64,000 nt of DNA from Streptomyces sp. DHE7-1 (GTDB lineage Bacteria > Actinomycetota > Actinomycetes > Streptomycetales > Streptomycetaceae): contig JACJDG010000003.1 of NCBI GenBank assembly GCA_016432725.1, positions 7,098,001 to 7,162,000 of the forward strand. Direction: 5' to 3'. The notes under the pieces were generated by a model. It was not told the DNA's origin, did no database searches, and was given only the letters and a program-made list of their open reading frames with translations. Shown here piece by piece: positions 20,587-29,313 of this stretch (its first letter is position 1; each line of letters starts with the position of its first letter). The position numbers and the translations under genes are program-made.

Positions 20587-21270
20587 TCACCGCACCGCGA
20601 CCAGGCGGGCGAAGACGACGACGTTGCCGTCGTAGCCGTGCTGCTTGGTGAAACCGCCGCCACAGGTGATCACCCGCAGCTCCGGGGCGCCCTTCGAGCC
20701 GTACACCCGGTTGCCGGGGAAGCTGCTCTTCGCGAAGACCTCCACGCCGTAGATCTCGAACACGGGGGTCTTGCCGTCCTGGCGCCGGACCTCGATCCGG
20801 TTGCCCTTCTTCAGAGCCCCGAGCCCGTAGAACACGGCGGGGCCCCGCTGGTTGTCGACGTGCCCGACGATCACCGCGGTGCCCTTCTCCCCGGGGGACA
20901 CGGCACCGGTGAACCAGCCCGCCAGGTTGGGGTCCTCGGGCGGCGGAGCGCCGACCCAGCCCTGGGTGTCCAGGCCCACGGGCTGGACGGGCGCGTCGAC
21001 GTGGATCGCCGGGATCCGGACCTGCTCGACCGGGGAGAACGCCAGCGGGGTGACGGGGGCGGCCACCGCGGCCGGGTCCTGCTCCGGCGTGGCACGGCTG
21101 TCCGCGGCCGCCGCCGACGCGGGCTGCGGCGGTCCGACGTCGAACTCACCCGAGCCATTGCGGATGAGCGCCAGACCGGTCAGCAGAACAAGCGCTATCA
21201 CGCCCCAGGGGGCACGCTTGCGCCGCCGCTCCTCCTCTTCGGCCAGCTCGGCCAGCTCGGACGCAGACAT
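20587..21270 (-). CDS. class F sortase
   Basis: A 227-residue membrane-anchored transpeptidase. After a charged cytoplasmic N-terminus (ELAELAEEEERRRKRAPWG) comes one membrane helix (VIALVLLTGLALI), an Ala/Pro linker, then the sortase beta barrel. Catalytic residues are visible: His in VIVGHVDNQRG, Cys in LRVITCGGGF and Arg in VVVFARLVAVR. Class F sortases are common in actinobacteria and mostly uncharacterised. It is divergent from a repeat protein with a C-terminal membrane anchor, a possible substrate. The frame is intact. Confidence 0.88.
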   Translation of the reverse strand: MSASELAELAEEEERRRKRAPWGVIALVLLTGLALIRNGSGEFDVGPPQPASAAAADSRATPEQDPAAVAAPVTPLAFSPVEQVRIPAIHVDAPVQPVGLDTQGWVGAPPPEDPNLAGWFTGAVSPGEKGTAVIVGHVDNQRGPAVFYGLGALKKGNRIEVRRQDGKTPVFEIYGVEVFAKSSFPGNRVYGSKGAPELRVITCGGGFTKQHGYDGNVVVFARLVAVR

Positions 21271-21602
21271 TCGCCATCCCCTCTCGACGCGGCGGTCACC
21301 ACGCCTTCGCGCATGGGAAAACGCTAAGTCCCGTGCGAGGGGCGGGCGACGGGGCGACGGGCGAACGGGTGGCCCGCCACCTCGTCAGTGCGCCATCCGA
21401 GTTGCAGCGGAAAGGATTTTTCTGATGGGCCGTGACCTGCAAGAATATCTGATTGTGTGGTTTTCCATCGGCGTGTCCGCTCACCAGAACGGACCATTCT
21501 CGATGTGCGGGCGTGTTCCGGGCGCCTGAGGGTCTCATCGGGAGGTGCTTTCTCGCCGATCGCCCGGGAACCGGACCCGGGGTGCCTCCCGCGGAGGATC
21601 AC
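21271..21602. promoter_or_regulatory. divergent promoter region between sortase and Asn/Gly-repeat protein
   Basis: This 332-base gap separates the two start codons. It includes a segment clearly richer in A and T (about 21405-21480, containing AAAGGATTTTTCTGAT and AAGAATATCTGATTGTG), where promoters for one or both genes probably lie. GGGAGG is at 21540-21545, too far for the ATG at 21603; GCGGAGGATCAC next to the ATG serves as its ribosome site. No clear operator was found. Confidence 0.4.
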
Positions 21603-22274
21603 ATGCGAAACCAACGTGCCCTGGGGGCCGCGTGCGCTGCGGTCGCCGTACTGGGGCTTGCCACCGCCCCGTGGCCGTCGCTGACGGCATGGGCAACGGG
21701 GCGGCCCGTCGGACACCACCGGCACCGGGAACACCGGGGCGGTGGTGATCCCCGGAACCGGCAACGGAAACTTCAACGGAATTCTCCCCGGGAACGGACT
21801 CCTTCCCGGGAACGGATTCTTCCCCGGGAACGGCAACTTCAACGGGAACTCCCCTGGAAACGGAAACTTTCCCGGGAACGGCAACTTCAACGGCAACCTG
21901 AACGGCAACTTCAACGGCAACTTCAACGGCCACGTCAACGGACACATCGGCGATGGACGGGGCAACTTCAACAACGGCAACAGGCCCTTCGACAACGGCA
22001 ACGGCCCCGTCAACGGCAACAGGCCCTTCAACAACAACAACGGTCTCAACAACAACAGCTTCGGCGACAACCCCTTTGGCAACAACAACGCCAACCAGGG
22101 TGACCCGCGCCCCAACAGGTGGCCGTCCGGCGGCGTCAAGGCAGGCCTCGGCGGTGGCAGTTCCACCGGTGCCACCGCGACCGACATCGCCATCGGCGGC
22201 GGGCTGGTGGCCGCCGCCACCGTGTTCGGGGCGGCACGATCTGGCTGCGCCGCCGGCCCGGCAAGCGCGTCTGA
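21603..22274 (+). CDS. secreted Asn/Gly-repeat protein with C-terminal membrane anchor
   Basis: About 224 residues after three single-base repairs. The signal peptide is MRNQRALGAACAAVAVLGLA followed by TAPVAVADGMGNGAAPSDTT, probably cut after AVA. The mature part is built of irregular repeats of N-G-N, F-N-G-N and P-G-N-G (residues about 55-155), then a Ser/Gly linker, a hydrophobic segment (IAIGGGLVAAATVFGGGTIW) and a basic tail (LRRRPGKRV). This resembles a sortase substrate tail, but no LPxTG-type motif is visible. Breaks lie in CCCC at 21667-21670, CCC at 21705-21707 and GGGG at 22228-22231. No known family recognised; probably displayed on the cell surface. Confidence 0.68.
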
Positions 22275-22391
22275 GCGGCCCCGGGCCCGGCTCCTGCCCG
22301 GAGCTCGGCCCCTCAGCCGGCCCCCGCCTCGCCCCGGTCCCGTTACGAGACCGGGGCGAAGCCCCGCGGCGGGCCCATCGGACGGAGGACC

Positions 22392-23155
22392 CTAACTTCC
22401 CGAGCCCGGGATCAGGGTGAGGAACGGCTCGGCGGTCGCCGCGATGCCCCTGCTGTAGGGGCGTCGAAGTCCCAGATCAGGAACAGCATGAAGGCGATGG
22501 TCGCGGAGAACAGCCCGGCCAGCACCAGTTCCCGCGTGGTGCGCCGGATCTGCAGGGCGAAGACCATCCCGATGGTGATCACCGCCCCGCTCAGCAGCCC
22601 CCACCACACCACGGGCGGCATGGTCGGGCCGGTCGAGTCGGCGCGCGCGTTGCGCGCCTGGTCGGCGGTGGCCATCTGGTCCAGCACGGGCTGGTACGCC
22701 TGCGCCTCGAAGTCGTTCCCGGGCCTGTAGTCGGTCACGTCGTGGCGGACCCGCGCCAGCAGCGCGCCGCCGCGTCCGGTGACCTCGCCGCGCTCCGTCA
22801 TCGACCTCCACTCGGTGGTCACCACGTACCGGGCGTACGCGTCGACGTCGCTCCGGATGCGGTCACGGACGTCCGGCGGGTAGACCCGGACCCGTTCGGA
22901 GATCTCGTGCAGCGCCTGGGCCTCGGCCTGCACATGGTCCTGCGCGGCGCTGCGCGCCTCCCACACGCCCGCGATGGCCAGACCCAGGACGATGGCGTAC
23001 ACCACCCCGATCCACATCGTCATGTACTCGATGACGTCCGGGGTCTCACTGGGGTCCTCGTCCTCGGGAGCCCTCTTGTGCCGTACGAGGGTGATGACCA
23101 CCACGACCGCACAGGCCCCCAGCATGGCGAGGACGAGAACAAGCCAATCCGACAA
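22392..23155 (-). CDS. DUF4239-type membrane protein
   Basis: About 254 residues after one repair. A TTG at 23155 preceded by GGAGG is the likely start (LSDWLVLVLAMLGACAVVVV). Membrane segments include the first 20 residues, IGVVYAIVLGLAIAGVW, WWGLLSGAVITIGMVFAL and LVLAGLFSATIAFMLFLIW. Between them is a soluble stretch of about 120 residues rich in Arg and Ala, with QDHVQAEAQALHEISERVRV. The break is in GGGG at 22458-22461, after which DFDAP continues to YSRGIAATAEPFLTLIPGSG. Members of this family are widespread but without known function. Confidence 0.75.
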
Positions 23156-23185
23156 CGGTGCCTCCAGAGGTGGGCGGCCGGCGCT

Positions 23186-23804
23186 TCAGCGCGGGCGCAG
23201 CGCCGCGACGGCGACGATCGCGGGCACGGTGATGAGCAGGACGTAGGTGACCGGTGAGGTGGGGAGGGGGCGGTGTGGTGGGCCGGCCGCGGGCGGTACG
23301 CCGGGTAGCTCACCGGGGTCGCGGAGGGTCGTGGGGCGGGCTCGGGCGGCGGGGCGGGCTTCGGCGCCGGTGGCGGGGCGGGCGGGGCGCGGGCCTGGCC
23401 CTGGGCGGGGGAGCGGGCGCCGCCGGGCGGGCCGGACGGGCGGCCGCGGCTTCGGCGGGGGATCGGGCACCGGTGTCGGCCTCGGTTCGGGCGTGGGCTT
23501 CGGCGGCGGGGCCGGCGTGGGGGTGGGTGTGGGTGTGGGCGTCGGGGTGGGGTCGGCGTCGGGGTGGGGTCGGCGGGCACGGGGGCGTCGGTTCCGGGCA
23601 CGGCGGCACGGGGGGCCAGTGGTGGCCGCCCGCCACGGCCACCGCCACCGTGCCGTCCGGGCCCGTCGAGGCGTACGCACAGGCGTCGGCCGACGCGGCC
23701 CCGGCGGGGCAGCCCACCAGGGTCCAGGTCAGTGCCACCAGGGCCAACGCCCGTGTGACGGGCGCGCATCGGGTCGCTTCGGGTCCTTGCACGACGAAGA
23801 TCAT
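23186..23804 (-). CDS. proline-rich cell-surface protein with C-terminal membrane segment
   Basis: The N-terminus carries a hydrophobic signal with a lipobox-like ending (ALALVALTWTLVGC, then PAGAASADACAYAS). The middle is strongly proline-rich with a PTPTPTPTPTP tract. The C-terminus is a membrane segment with a short basic tail (PVTYVLLITVPAIVAVAALRPR). The frame is broken at least twice within the GC-rich proline tract and probably more often, so the middle sequence is unreliable. The start is also uncertain: ATG at 23804 has no good ribosome site, and an ATG near 23783 would work if one base were missing. It follows the DUF4239 gene's start by 30 bases on the same strand. Function unknown; likely wall-spanning. 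Confidence 0.55.
23519..23552 (+). other. G-quadruplex-type G-run cluster
   Basis: On the plus strand, six runs of three or more G occur within about 34 bases, separated by one to four bases. This satisfies the usual G4 pattern. It encodes, on the minus strand, the PTPTP tract of the proline-rich protein, so it lies on the template strand of that gene. Formation of a quadruplex is an inference. Confidence 0.5.
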
Positions 23805-24068
23805 GAGGCGCCGGGCGGGCCCGTGGTCCGCGCTGCCCGGGGATTGATCCGAAGGGATGACAAACCACCATGAATGGTTTGACCGGGTGAAACACCTCAA
23901 CTGGCTTGTTCGGGCCGCTTTGTGACGCCGCTCTCCGGTGCCGCGTCACAGGAGGCGAAAAGAATTTCGCGCCCGGATTGAACGCTCCCACCCCCGCGCC
24001 GCGTACCCATGGCCGTGCGGCGGCGCAGCAGAGCGCTGCAATATCCAGGCGAATTATGGGAGTTGACG

Positions 24069-25030
24069 ATGAGGACCTCCTGGCGGACCGCCTCGCTGGT
24101 GGCTACGGCCGCTTCGGTGCTGGCACTGACGACGGCGTGCGGTCAGGACAACACCACGACCCCCGCGTCGGCGGCCCAGAACGTGGGTGCCACAGCGGCG
24201 GCGGGCGACTACGGCAGCCCGGCCGGTACGGGAACGGGCGCCGGCAACGGCTACGGCGCCGACGGAAACCAGAGCTCCGGCTCCCCGAGCCCGGCGGCCC
24301 CCGCGGGCAAGCTGACCGTGGCCGCCAACCCCGACCTGGGCAACGTGCTGACGGACGGCTCCGGCCTCACCCTCTACCGCTTCGACAAGGACACCGCCAA
24401 CCCGCCCAAGTCGAACTGCTCCGGCGACTGCGCCACCACGTGGCCGCCGGTGCCCGCGGACGACGCCACCGCCGGCGCCGGGATCGACAAGGCGCTGCTG
24501 GGCGAGGTCACCCGGGCCGACGGCAGCAAGCAGCTCACCGTGGGCGGCTGGCCCGCCTACCGCTACGCCAAGGACGTCAACTCCGGCGACGTCAACGGCC
24601 AGGGTGTGGGCGGCAAGTGGTTCGCGCTGGCCCCCGACGGCAAGAAGGCCAAGGTGTCCGACCTGCCGGGTCTGTCCGTGCACAAGGATCCCAAACTGGG
24701 CGACATCGTCGTGGACAAGAACGGCATGACGGTCTACCGCTTCCTGAAGGACCAGGCCTGGCCGAAGTCCGTCTCGAACTGCACCGGTGCCTGCCTGGAG
24801 AAGTGGCCGGCCGTCGGCCCCGTGAAGGCGGACGACACCGAGGGCGTGAAGAAGAAGGGGCTCATGCCCTTCACCCGGCCCGACGGCGTCAAGCAGATGT
24901 CGGTCAACTGCTGGCCGATCTACACCTTCTCCGGTGACAAGGCCCCGGAGACACCAACGGTCAGGGCGTGGGCGGCACGTGGTACGCCGTCTCGCCCGAC
25001 GGCAAGCCGGTCGGCGCGCCCGGCAAGTAA
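24069..25030 (+). CDS. SCO0930-type lipoprotein with repeated Lipoprotein_15 domains
   Basis: About 320 residues after one repair. The signal ends at a lipobox (SVLALTTAC). A Gly/Ser/Asn-rich linker follows, then two double repeats of the secreted-repeat family PF03640: GLTLYRFDKDTANPP with SNCSGDCATTWPPV, and GMTVYRFLKDQAWPK with SNCTGACLEKWPAV, each followed by a WxxY-type partner repeat (GWPAYRYAKD, CWPIYTFSGD). The break in GCCCCGGAG near 24948 joins DKAPG to DTNGQGVGGTWYAVSPDG. The ATG follows GGGAG. Function is unknown, though in S. coelicolor the homologue sits beside rmdA as here. Confidence 0.82.
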
Positions 25031-25079
25031 GGATCACCTCCCCAGGGTCGATCGCCCCGCCCGCCGGCGCCTGACCGAA

Positions 25080-25115
25080 GGTCCGCCCCCTCCGCACCGC
25101 ACGGAGGGGCGGACC
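25080..25115. terminator. hairpin terminator after the lipoprotein gene
   Basis: GGTCCGCCCC-CTCCG pairs with CGGAG-GGGCGGACC around a short loop, about 14 bp of stem with one bulged C. It starts 50 bases after the stop at 25030. No U-run follows, as is usual in Streptomyces. A smaller palindrome (TTCGTA...TACGAA) follows at 25117-25133. Confidence 0.65.
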
Positions 25116-25309
25116 GTTCGTATGCCGTACGAATCGCCGGCGCCGGCCGGGGCACGGTGACACAGCGGGGTCGCACGTGCACTTGCCGCAGGCAGTGACC
25201 GGGAACGGATGGTCAATTTCCGGTTCTGGTCGCTCCGTTGGCGGGCGATCAGTAGCCTCTGCTCGAACACCGGATCGCCTTCCCCGTAAGCCACCCCTGG
25301 GAGAGATAC

Positions 25310-26122
25310 ATGGAGCGTCCCGCCTGGGCCCCCCGGAGCATCGACATCTCGGTGCCGAGCGTTTCGCGTATCTACGACTTCTACCTGGGTGGATCGCACA
25401 ACTTCGAGGTCGACCGGGAAGCGGCCCGCAGGGCGATGGAGTTCATGCCGGGGCTGCCGAAGATCATGCAGGCCAACCGGGCGTTCATGCGCCGCGCGGT
25501 GCGCTTCGCGGCGGGCGAGGGCATCACCCAGTTCCTCGACATCGGCTCCGGCATCCCGACCCACGGCAACGTCCACGAGGTGGCCCGGTCCGCGGCCCCG
25601 GGCGCCCGGGTGGTGTACGTCGACCACGACCCCGTCGCCGTGGCGCACAGCGAGGCCGTGCTCCAGGGCGACGACGGCACCGACGTGATCGCCGCCGACC
25701 TGCGAAAGCCCCGGGAAATACTCGCGAGCCCCCAACTGGGCCGTCTCATCGACCTGAATCGGCCAGTGGCGCTGCTTCTCGTTGCGATACTTCACTTCGT
25801 GGAAGACGTGGACGACCCCTACGGGGCGGTGGCCGAGCTGCGCGAGGCACTCGCGCCCGGCAGCCTGCTGATCCTCACCCATGCCTCGTACGAGGGGATA
25901 CCGCTGACGGCGGAGCGGGCCGAGGGGACGGTGGACGTGTACAGGGACATTCGCAACCCGCTGATCATGCGCTCGCACGACGACATCGCGCGGTTCTTCG
26001 AGGGGTACGACATGGTGGAGCCCGGAGTGGTGCCGATGCCGCACTGGCGGCCGGAGTCGGCGCCGGAGGACGAGGATCCCTATGCCTTCTCCGGGTTCGC
26101 CGGCGTGGGACGCAAGGCGTGA
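25310..26122 (+). CDS. SAM-dependent methyltransferase, DUF574 family
   Basis: A 270-residue cytoplasmic protein of the actinobacterial S-adenosyl methyltransferase family PF04672. The conserved N-terminus SVSRIYDFYLGGSHNFEVDR is followed by the SAM-binding loop FLDIGSGIPTHGN, the acidic motif VVYVDHDPVAV and the post-II region LLVAILHFVEDVDDP. The ATG follows GGGAGAGA. It overlaps the next gene by four bases (GTGA), so translation of the two is coupled. Streptomycetes have many paralogues, mostly of unknown substrate; some sit next to regulators. Its link here to a c-di-GMP enzyme is notable. Confidence 0.87.
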   Translation: MERPAWAPRSIDISVPSVSRIYDFYLGGSHNFEVDREAARRAMEFMPGLPKIMQANRAFMRRAVRFAAGEGITQFLDIGSGIPTHGNVHEVARSAAPGARVVYVDHDPVAVAHSEAVLQGDDGTDVIAADLRKPREILASPQLGRLIDLNRPVALLLVAILHFVEDVDDPYGAVAELREALAPGSLLILTHASYEGIPLTAERAEGTVDVYRDIRNPLIMRSHDDIARFFEGYDMVEPGVVPMPHWRPESAPEDEDPYAFSGFAGVGRKA

Positions 26123-28263
26123 GCGCGGAGCCGGACGGGCCGGAGGACAGACTGCGCCGGTTCGCGACGATCTGGAGCCGGGCGGTCTTCCCGGTCACCT
26201 CCACCTCGCTGACCCGCGCGGAGTTCGAACAGCTGCTCCTGCCCCTCGCGGGCCGGCTGCGCGACCTGCTGCACACCCGGGGCTTCGCCGCCGAGGAGGC
26301 GAAGTCGATCGGCTCCGCGCTGGTCGGGGCGCACTGCACCGACCCCGAGACACTCGCCCGCACCCTGGACTGCGTCGACGCCTACCTGGTGCTCTACTGC
26401 GGCGACGACAGCCCGCAGGACGAACTGCGCGCGCGCTCCTCGCGGTTGCAGCACGCGATGGCCGCCGGATACGCGCAGGCGCTGCGGGAGCGCACCCTCG
26501 CCGAACAGGAGGCCATCGCCCAGGCCGCGCTGCGGGCCCAGGGCGTGGTCGCCCAGGCGCTGCACGCGAGCGAGGCCCGGTTCCGCGCCGTGTTCGAGGG
26601 CGCGGCCATAGGTATCGGGATCGCCGACCTGGACGGCAACGTCCTGCAGGTCAACAAGGCGCTGCTGCGCATGTTCGGTCTCCCCGAGGCGGGCCTGCGC
26701 GGCCGCCGGGTGCTGGAGTGGACCCACCCGGAGGACGCGCCGCAGACCTGGAAGCTGTACGAGGAACTGGTCCGCGGCGAGCGCGAGCACTACCACGTCG
26801 AGAAGGCCTTCAACCGGCCCGACGGAACGGCTCTGTGGACCAACCTGACGGTCTCCCTGCTCCGCGACGCCGACGGCAACCCGCAGTACCAGCTCGCCCT
26901 GATGGAGGACACCACCGAGCGCCGCCTGCTCAACCTCCGGCTGCGCTACGAGGCCACGCACGACGCCCTCACCGGCCTGCCCAACCGCACGCTGTTCTTC
27001 GAGCGCCTGGAGAAGGCCCTCGGCGCGGGCGAGGGCCAGCGCTTCGGCCTGTGCTACCTCGACCTGGACGGCTTCAAGACCATCAACGACAGCCTCGGCC
27101 ACGCGGCCGGCGACCGGCTGCTGGTGGAGGTGGCCGACCGGCTCCAGTCATGCGCCACGGCGCCCGGCGAGATGGTCGCCCGGCTCGGCGGCGACGAGTT
27201 CGTGGCGCTGACCACCGGCGTGGACACCGAGCGCGAGGTCGACGAGCTCGCCGAGCGCATCATGAGCGCACTGGTCACGCCCGTCAGCATCGACGGCCGG
27301 GACCTGCTGGTGCGCGGCAGCCTCGGCATCGTGGAGGGTCCGGCGGGCGAGCGCACCGCGGCGGAGGTGCTGCGCAGCGCGGACATCACCATGTACCGGG
27401 CCAAGTCGGCGGGCGGCAACCGCTCCGAACTGGCCGACCCGGAGGCGGACGCCCGCGCCATCACCCGGCACGGTCTCACCACCGCCCTGCCGACGGCCCT
27501 GGAGCGCGGCGAGTTCTTCATCGAGTACCAGCCGCTGGTCCACCTCGGCGACGGCAGCGTCCGCGGCGCCGAGGCGCTGGTCCGCTGGCTGCACCCGCAG
27601 CACGGCGTGCTCGGCCCCGACCGCTTCATCCCGCTCGCCGAGCACACCGGCCTGATCGTGCCGCTCGGCCGCTGGGTCCTGGAGGAGTCGATCCGGCAGG
27701 CCCGCGAATGGCGGGAACGGTACGCGGGCCAGGACGCCGCGGGCCCGCTGCGCATCAACGTCAACCTCTCCCCGTGCCAGCTCGGCCACCCGGGCCTGGT
27801 CCAGGACACGGTCGACATCCTCGAACGCGCGGGCGTCACCCCGGACGCCCTCTGCCTGGAGGTCACCGAGTCGGCTCTGATCGGCGCCGACGACGACCTT
27901 CTCAAACCGCTGCGCCGGCTCGCCGAGATGGGCGTCGACATCGCCCTGGACGACTTCGGCACCGGCTACTCCAACCTCGCCAACCTGCGCCGGCTGCCGG
28001 TGAGCGTCCTGAAACTGGACCGCTCCTTCACCCGGGGCATGCAGCAGTTCCCGGCCGACCCGGTCGATCTGAAGATCGTCGAGGGCATCGTCTCCCTGGC
28101 CCACAGCCTCGACCTCGCGGTCACCGTCGAGGGCGTGGAGACCGGCGCCCAGGCCGAGCAACTGCGCATCCTGGGCTGCGACACGGCCCAGGGCTGGTAC
28201 TACGCCAGGCCGGGTCCGCCGGAGAGGCTGCACGAGCTGGCGCTCGTGGACGCGACCGGCTGA
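26119..28263 (+). CDS. rmdA: PAS-GGDEF-EAL c-di-GMP enzyme RmdA
   Basis: A 714-residue protein controlling cyclic di-GMP. An N-terminal helical region (1-150) is followed by PAS/PAC (about 151-270, SEARFRAVFEGAAIGIGIAD), GGDEF (about 271-435) with an intact active site GGDEF at 357-361, and EAL (about 445-705) with EAL at 485-487 and EVTESALIG, DDFGTGYSNL and KLDRSF motifs. Both catalytic sites look intact. The architecture and the neighbouring lipoprotein and methyltransferase genes match RmdA (SCO0928), known to degrade c-di-GMP and affect development and morphology. The start GTG overlaps the methyltransferase stop (GTGA). No membrane segments. Confidence 0.88.
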   Translation: MSAEPDGPEDRLRRFATIWSRAVFPVTSTSLTRAEFEQLLLPLAGRLRDLLHTRGFAAEEAKSIGSALVGAHCTDPETLARTLDCVDAYLVLYCGDDSPQDELRARSSRLQHAMAAGYAQALRERTLAEQEAIAQAALRAQGVVAQALHASEARFRAVFEGAAIGIGIADLDGNVLQVNKALLRMFGLPEAGLRGRRVLEWTHPEDAPQTWKLYEELVRGEREHYHVEKAFNRPDGTALWTNLTVSLLRDADGNPQYQLALMEDTTERRLLNLRLRYEATHDALTGLPNRTLFFERLEKALGAGEGQRFGLCYLDLDGFKTINDSLGHAAGDRLLVEVADRLQSCATAPGEMVARLGGDEFVALTTGVDTEREVDELAERIMSALVTPVSIDGRDLLVRGSLGIVEGPAGERTAAEVLRSADITMYRAKSAGGNRSELADPEADARAITRHGLTTALPTALERGEFFIEYQPLVHLGDGSVRGAEALVRWLHPQHGVLGPDRFIPLAEHTGLIVPLGRWVLEESIRQAREWRERYAGQDAAGPLRINVNLSPCQLGHPGLVQDTVDILERAGVTPDALCLEVTESALIGADDDLLKPLRRLAEMGVDIALDDFGTGYSNLANLRRLPVSVLKLDRSFTRGMQQFPADPVDLKIVEGIVSLAHSLDLAVTVEGVETGAQAEQLRILGCDTAQGWYYARPGPPERLHELALVDATG

Positions 28264-28344
28264 CGGCCACGCCGCCGGATACGACCATGACGGGTGCGCC
28301 TCGACCGTGCCCCGTCGCGTCGTGCACCCCGCCCGTCGCGCCGC

Positions 28345-29229
28345 TCACCGCTCCAGCAGCATCCGCTGGAGTTCCCGGGCCGCCCGGGGCGGGGCGACGT
28401 CGCTGCGGTGGGCCAGCGCGATGGTCCGGTGCAGGCCGGGCCGGGCCAGCGGGGTGACCCGCAGCCCCCGTCCGGCCCGGGTGGCGACCATCCGCGGCAC
28501 CACGGCCACCCCCAGTCCGGCCCGCACGAATCCCAGGACCGCGTCCATCTCGCCGCCCTCCACGGCGAAGTCGGGCTCGAACCCGGCGGAGCGGCACGCC
28601 GCGACGGTCAGCTCCCGCAGGTCGTACCCGTGCCGGAACATCACCAGCCGCTCGCCCTCCAGGCCGGCGATGTCGACGACCCGCCCGCCCCCGCCGGGCG
28701 CCCGCGCGTCCGGCGACGACACCACCACCAGGTCCTCCCGCAGCAGCTCCACCGTGGTCAGGGCGGGCGACGGCGTGGGCAGCGGCAGCACGACCAGGGC
28801 GAGGTCCAGGGCGCCCCGGGCCAGCTGCCGCACCAGGTCGTGCGAGCCGCCCTCCTCGATCAGGAGCTGGATCCCGGGATACCGGTCGTGGAAGGCGCGC
28901 AGCACGTCCGGCAGCAGTCCGGTGCACAGGCTCGGCGTCGCGCCCAGCCGTACCCGCCCCCTGCGCAGCTGCACCAGCTCCTGCACCTCGTGCCGGGCCG
29001 TGTCCGCGTCGGCGAGGATCCGCCGGGCCAGCGGCAGCAGCGCCTCGCCGGCGTCGGTCAGCGTGATGTTGCCCCGGGCGCGCAGGAACAGATCCGCGCC
29101 CAGCTCCCGCTCCAGCGCCTTGATCTGCTGGGACAGCGACGGCTGGGCGACGTGGACCAGATCGGCGGCCCGGGTGAAGTGCCGGGTCTCGGCGACGGCC
29201 ACGAAGTACTGGAGCTGCTGGAACTGCAT
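28345..29229 (-). CDS. LysR-family transcriptional regulator
   Basis: A 294-residue regulator divergent from the sdh operon. The N-terminal winged helix is clear (QLQYFVAVAETRHFTRAADL, VAQPSLSQQIKALERELG), followed by the effector-binding domain (LRRGRVRLGATPS, DLALVVLPLP, GLGVAVVPRMVATRAG). I prefer the ATG at 29229 (MQFQQLQYF), which fits family N-termini; the open frame extends to 29271. Its location suggests control of sdhCAB and itself, though the effector is unknown. Confidence 0.86.
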   Translation of the reverse strand: MQFQQLQYFVAVAETRHFTRAADLVHVAQPSLSQQIKALERELGADLFLRARGNITLTDAGEALLPLARRILADADTARHEVQELVQLRRGRVRLGATPSLCTGLLPDVLRAFHDRYPGIQLLIEEGGSHDLVRQLARGALDLALVVLPLPTPSPALTTVELLREDLVVVSSPDARAPGGGGRVVDIAGLEGERLVMFRHGYDLRELTVAACRSAGFEPDFAVEGGEMDAVLGFVRAGLGVAVVPRMVATRAGRGLRVTPLARPGLHRTIALAHRSDVAPPRAARELQRMLLER

Positions 29230-29274
29230 GCAGCCAGAATAGCCGCTGCCTATGGAATCAAGCCGGACCATGTC

Positions 29275-29305
29275 TTGGACCGATCGGGTCCCTCGGTCCT
29301 AGCGT
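29275..29305 (+). promoter_or_regulatory. candidate sdhC promoter with an inverted repeat inside its spacer
   Basis: TTGGAC (29275-29280) and TAGCGT (29300-29305) resemble -35 and -10 hexamers separated by 19 bases. The spacer region contains GGACCGA (29277-29283) and its complement TCGGTCC (29293-29299). Transcription starting about seven bases after the -10 would give a nearly leaderless sdhC mRNA (ATG at 29314). A 19-base spacer with a dyad is characteristic of MerR-type control, but the adjacent regulator is a LysR. Confidence 0.45.
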
Positions 29306-29313
29306 TGGTGAAC

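Noticed and set aside
20587..22274. LPxTG sorting signal in the Asn/Gly-repeat protein
   Set aside because: No LPxTG, LAxTG or similar motif precedes its C-terminal helix; only the helix and basic tail are visible, so the substrate claim stays an inference.
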